Positions 46,301 through 46,998 of a stretch of DNA of 46,998 bases are shown one piece after another. The DNA comes from Oligoflexia bacterium (lineage in GTDB: Bacteria > Bdellovibrionota > Bacteriovoracia > Bacteriovoracales > Bacteriovoracaceae): assembly GCA_015232015.1 (NCBI GenBank), contig JADGAM010000013.1:1-46998 (forward strand), read 5' to 3'. A program made the position numbers and the translations under genes. Under the pieces are notes generated by a model. The model was given only the letters and a program-made list of their open reading frames with translations. It made no database searches and was not told the origin of the DNA. How positions within the stretch are numbered: the first letter of the stretch is position 1; the number at the start of each line of letters is the position of its first letter.

Positions 46301-46998
46301 ATGAAAAAAAACTCAAAAGGCCAGACCAAAATTTAACAATGTTCTTAAGTTAAAGCAAAAGAAAAAAAATAAAAGAGAAGATTTAAAAGAAGAAAAAAAT
46401 AAGAGGAAGAAAGAGTTATTAAACCAATTGATAAAAACTATGTTCCATTACTTTCCAGATATAATAAATAAGCTTAGTCAGATAAAAGATATTAGGAAAC
46501 GACCTCATTACTCAATCAGTGAAATAATTTTTGCAGCAATCGCAATGAGTATTTTTAAAGCGTCCACAAGAAATGCTTTTAATAACTATAGAGAGGAAAT
46601 AAAATTCGAAAAAAATTATTTTAAAGCATTTGGATTAAGATTACCTCATATGGATACCGTACATCTAATTTTGAACAATTTAGATAACAATGAGCTGGAG
46701 CAATTAAAATATCATCTGGTATCCACTTTAATAGAGAAAAAAATTTTTTATAAGTTCAGAATATGTTCGCAGTATTATAACATTGTTTTCGATGGCACTG
46801 GAGTGATGACCATTAAAGAAGCTAATGTTAAAAATTTTCCAAATGCTGTTCACACCACATCTAAAAATGGAGTTGTTACTTATTTTATAAAAGTATTGGA
46901 AGCAAAACTTGTCACCTCAAGTGGTTTTGTAATTTCCATTGGTACCGAATGGATTGAGAATGAGGGAGAATATGATAAGCAAGATTGCGAAACCAAAG
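46301..46998 (+). mobile_element. DDE transposase, ISNCY-like, cut by the window end; start region in a different frame
   Basis: GGAGGG precedes an ATG at 46301. In that frame a TAA follows after 11 codons. The next frame (codons at 46305, 46308, and so on) is open to the window end. After a Lys-rich N-region it encodes RKRPHYSISEIIFAAIAMSIF, VFDGTGVMTIKE (first Asp of the DDE set), SKNGVVTYFIKVLEAKLV and EWIENEGEYDKQDCETK. This order matches ISNCY-type transposases related to ISDol1-like elements. The two frames meet at a run of eight A (46304-46311). Loss of one A, or slippage there, would join them. A further ATG at 46440 could start a shorter protein. The gene is partial at the right. Confidence 0.75.

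Overview
The window is low-GC DNA from a Gram-negative bacterium. It encodes many signal-peptide proteins, an outer-membrane beta-barrel protein ending in Phe, and a menaquinone gene cluster. The mix of type 2-like IleRS, CheX-like receiver proteins, exported HKD-family phospholipases and Asn/Ser/Lys-rich protein tails suggests a Bdellovibrio/Bacteriovorax-like lineage. That placement is an inference and cannot be proved from the window. No rRNA, tRNA or CRISPR array was seen.

Layout, left to right. (1) 1-288 is non-coding and holds a perfect 15-bp stem-loop. (2) 289-1263 is an exported protein with two GxxH-type motifs. (3) 1269-7033 (minus) carries rarA, an unknown exported protein and ileS. 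(4) 7248-9110 (plus) holds two tandem receiver-CheX-like paralogues. (5) 9159-9281 is a GC-rich element with terminal inverted repeats. (6) 9386-14232 (plus) holds an OPT-family transporter, a radical SAM/SPASM-like protein and a polytopic membrane protein, tightly packed. (7) 14438-15292 is a HAD-IIA phosphatase. (8) 15335-19764 (minus) encodes an exported phospholipase D-like protein, an unknown exported protein and a trypsin-fold protein that has lost its catalytic residues. (9) 19962-27015 (minus) is an RlmK-like methyltransferase behind a nuoE-nuoF-nuoG-like diaphorase operon. Its G subunit carries a GltD-like flavin module and its E subunit a histone-like tail. (10) 27198-31064 (minus) encodes a 1288-aa cysteine-rich exported protein. 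(11) 31191-36924 (minus) is the menaquinone cluster: alpha/beta hydrolase, menB, menA, menC, menE. (12) 37031-41770 holds a nucleotidyltransferase remnant, a second GxxH-type exported protein, a DUF333-like small protein and a second exported PLD protein. (13) 41899-43911 (plus) is pgpA-ytfJ-mutM. (14) 43941-46064 holds an outer-membrane protein and a small exported protein. (15) 46301-46998 is a transposase cut off by the window end.

Functionally, the men cluster and the NuoEFG-like soluble module both belong to redox metabolism: quinone supply and NAD(P)H/flavin/Fe-S electron transfer. pgpA and the exported PLD-like protein divergent from it both point to phospholipid chemistry. Much of the rest is cell-envelope or secreted protein of unknown role. 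A theme across the window is in-frame microsatellites with units of 3 or multiples of 3 bp, which encode low-complexity tails or loops in otherwise conserved enzymes.
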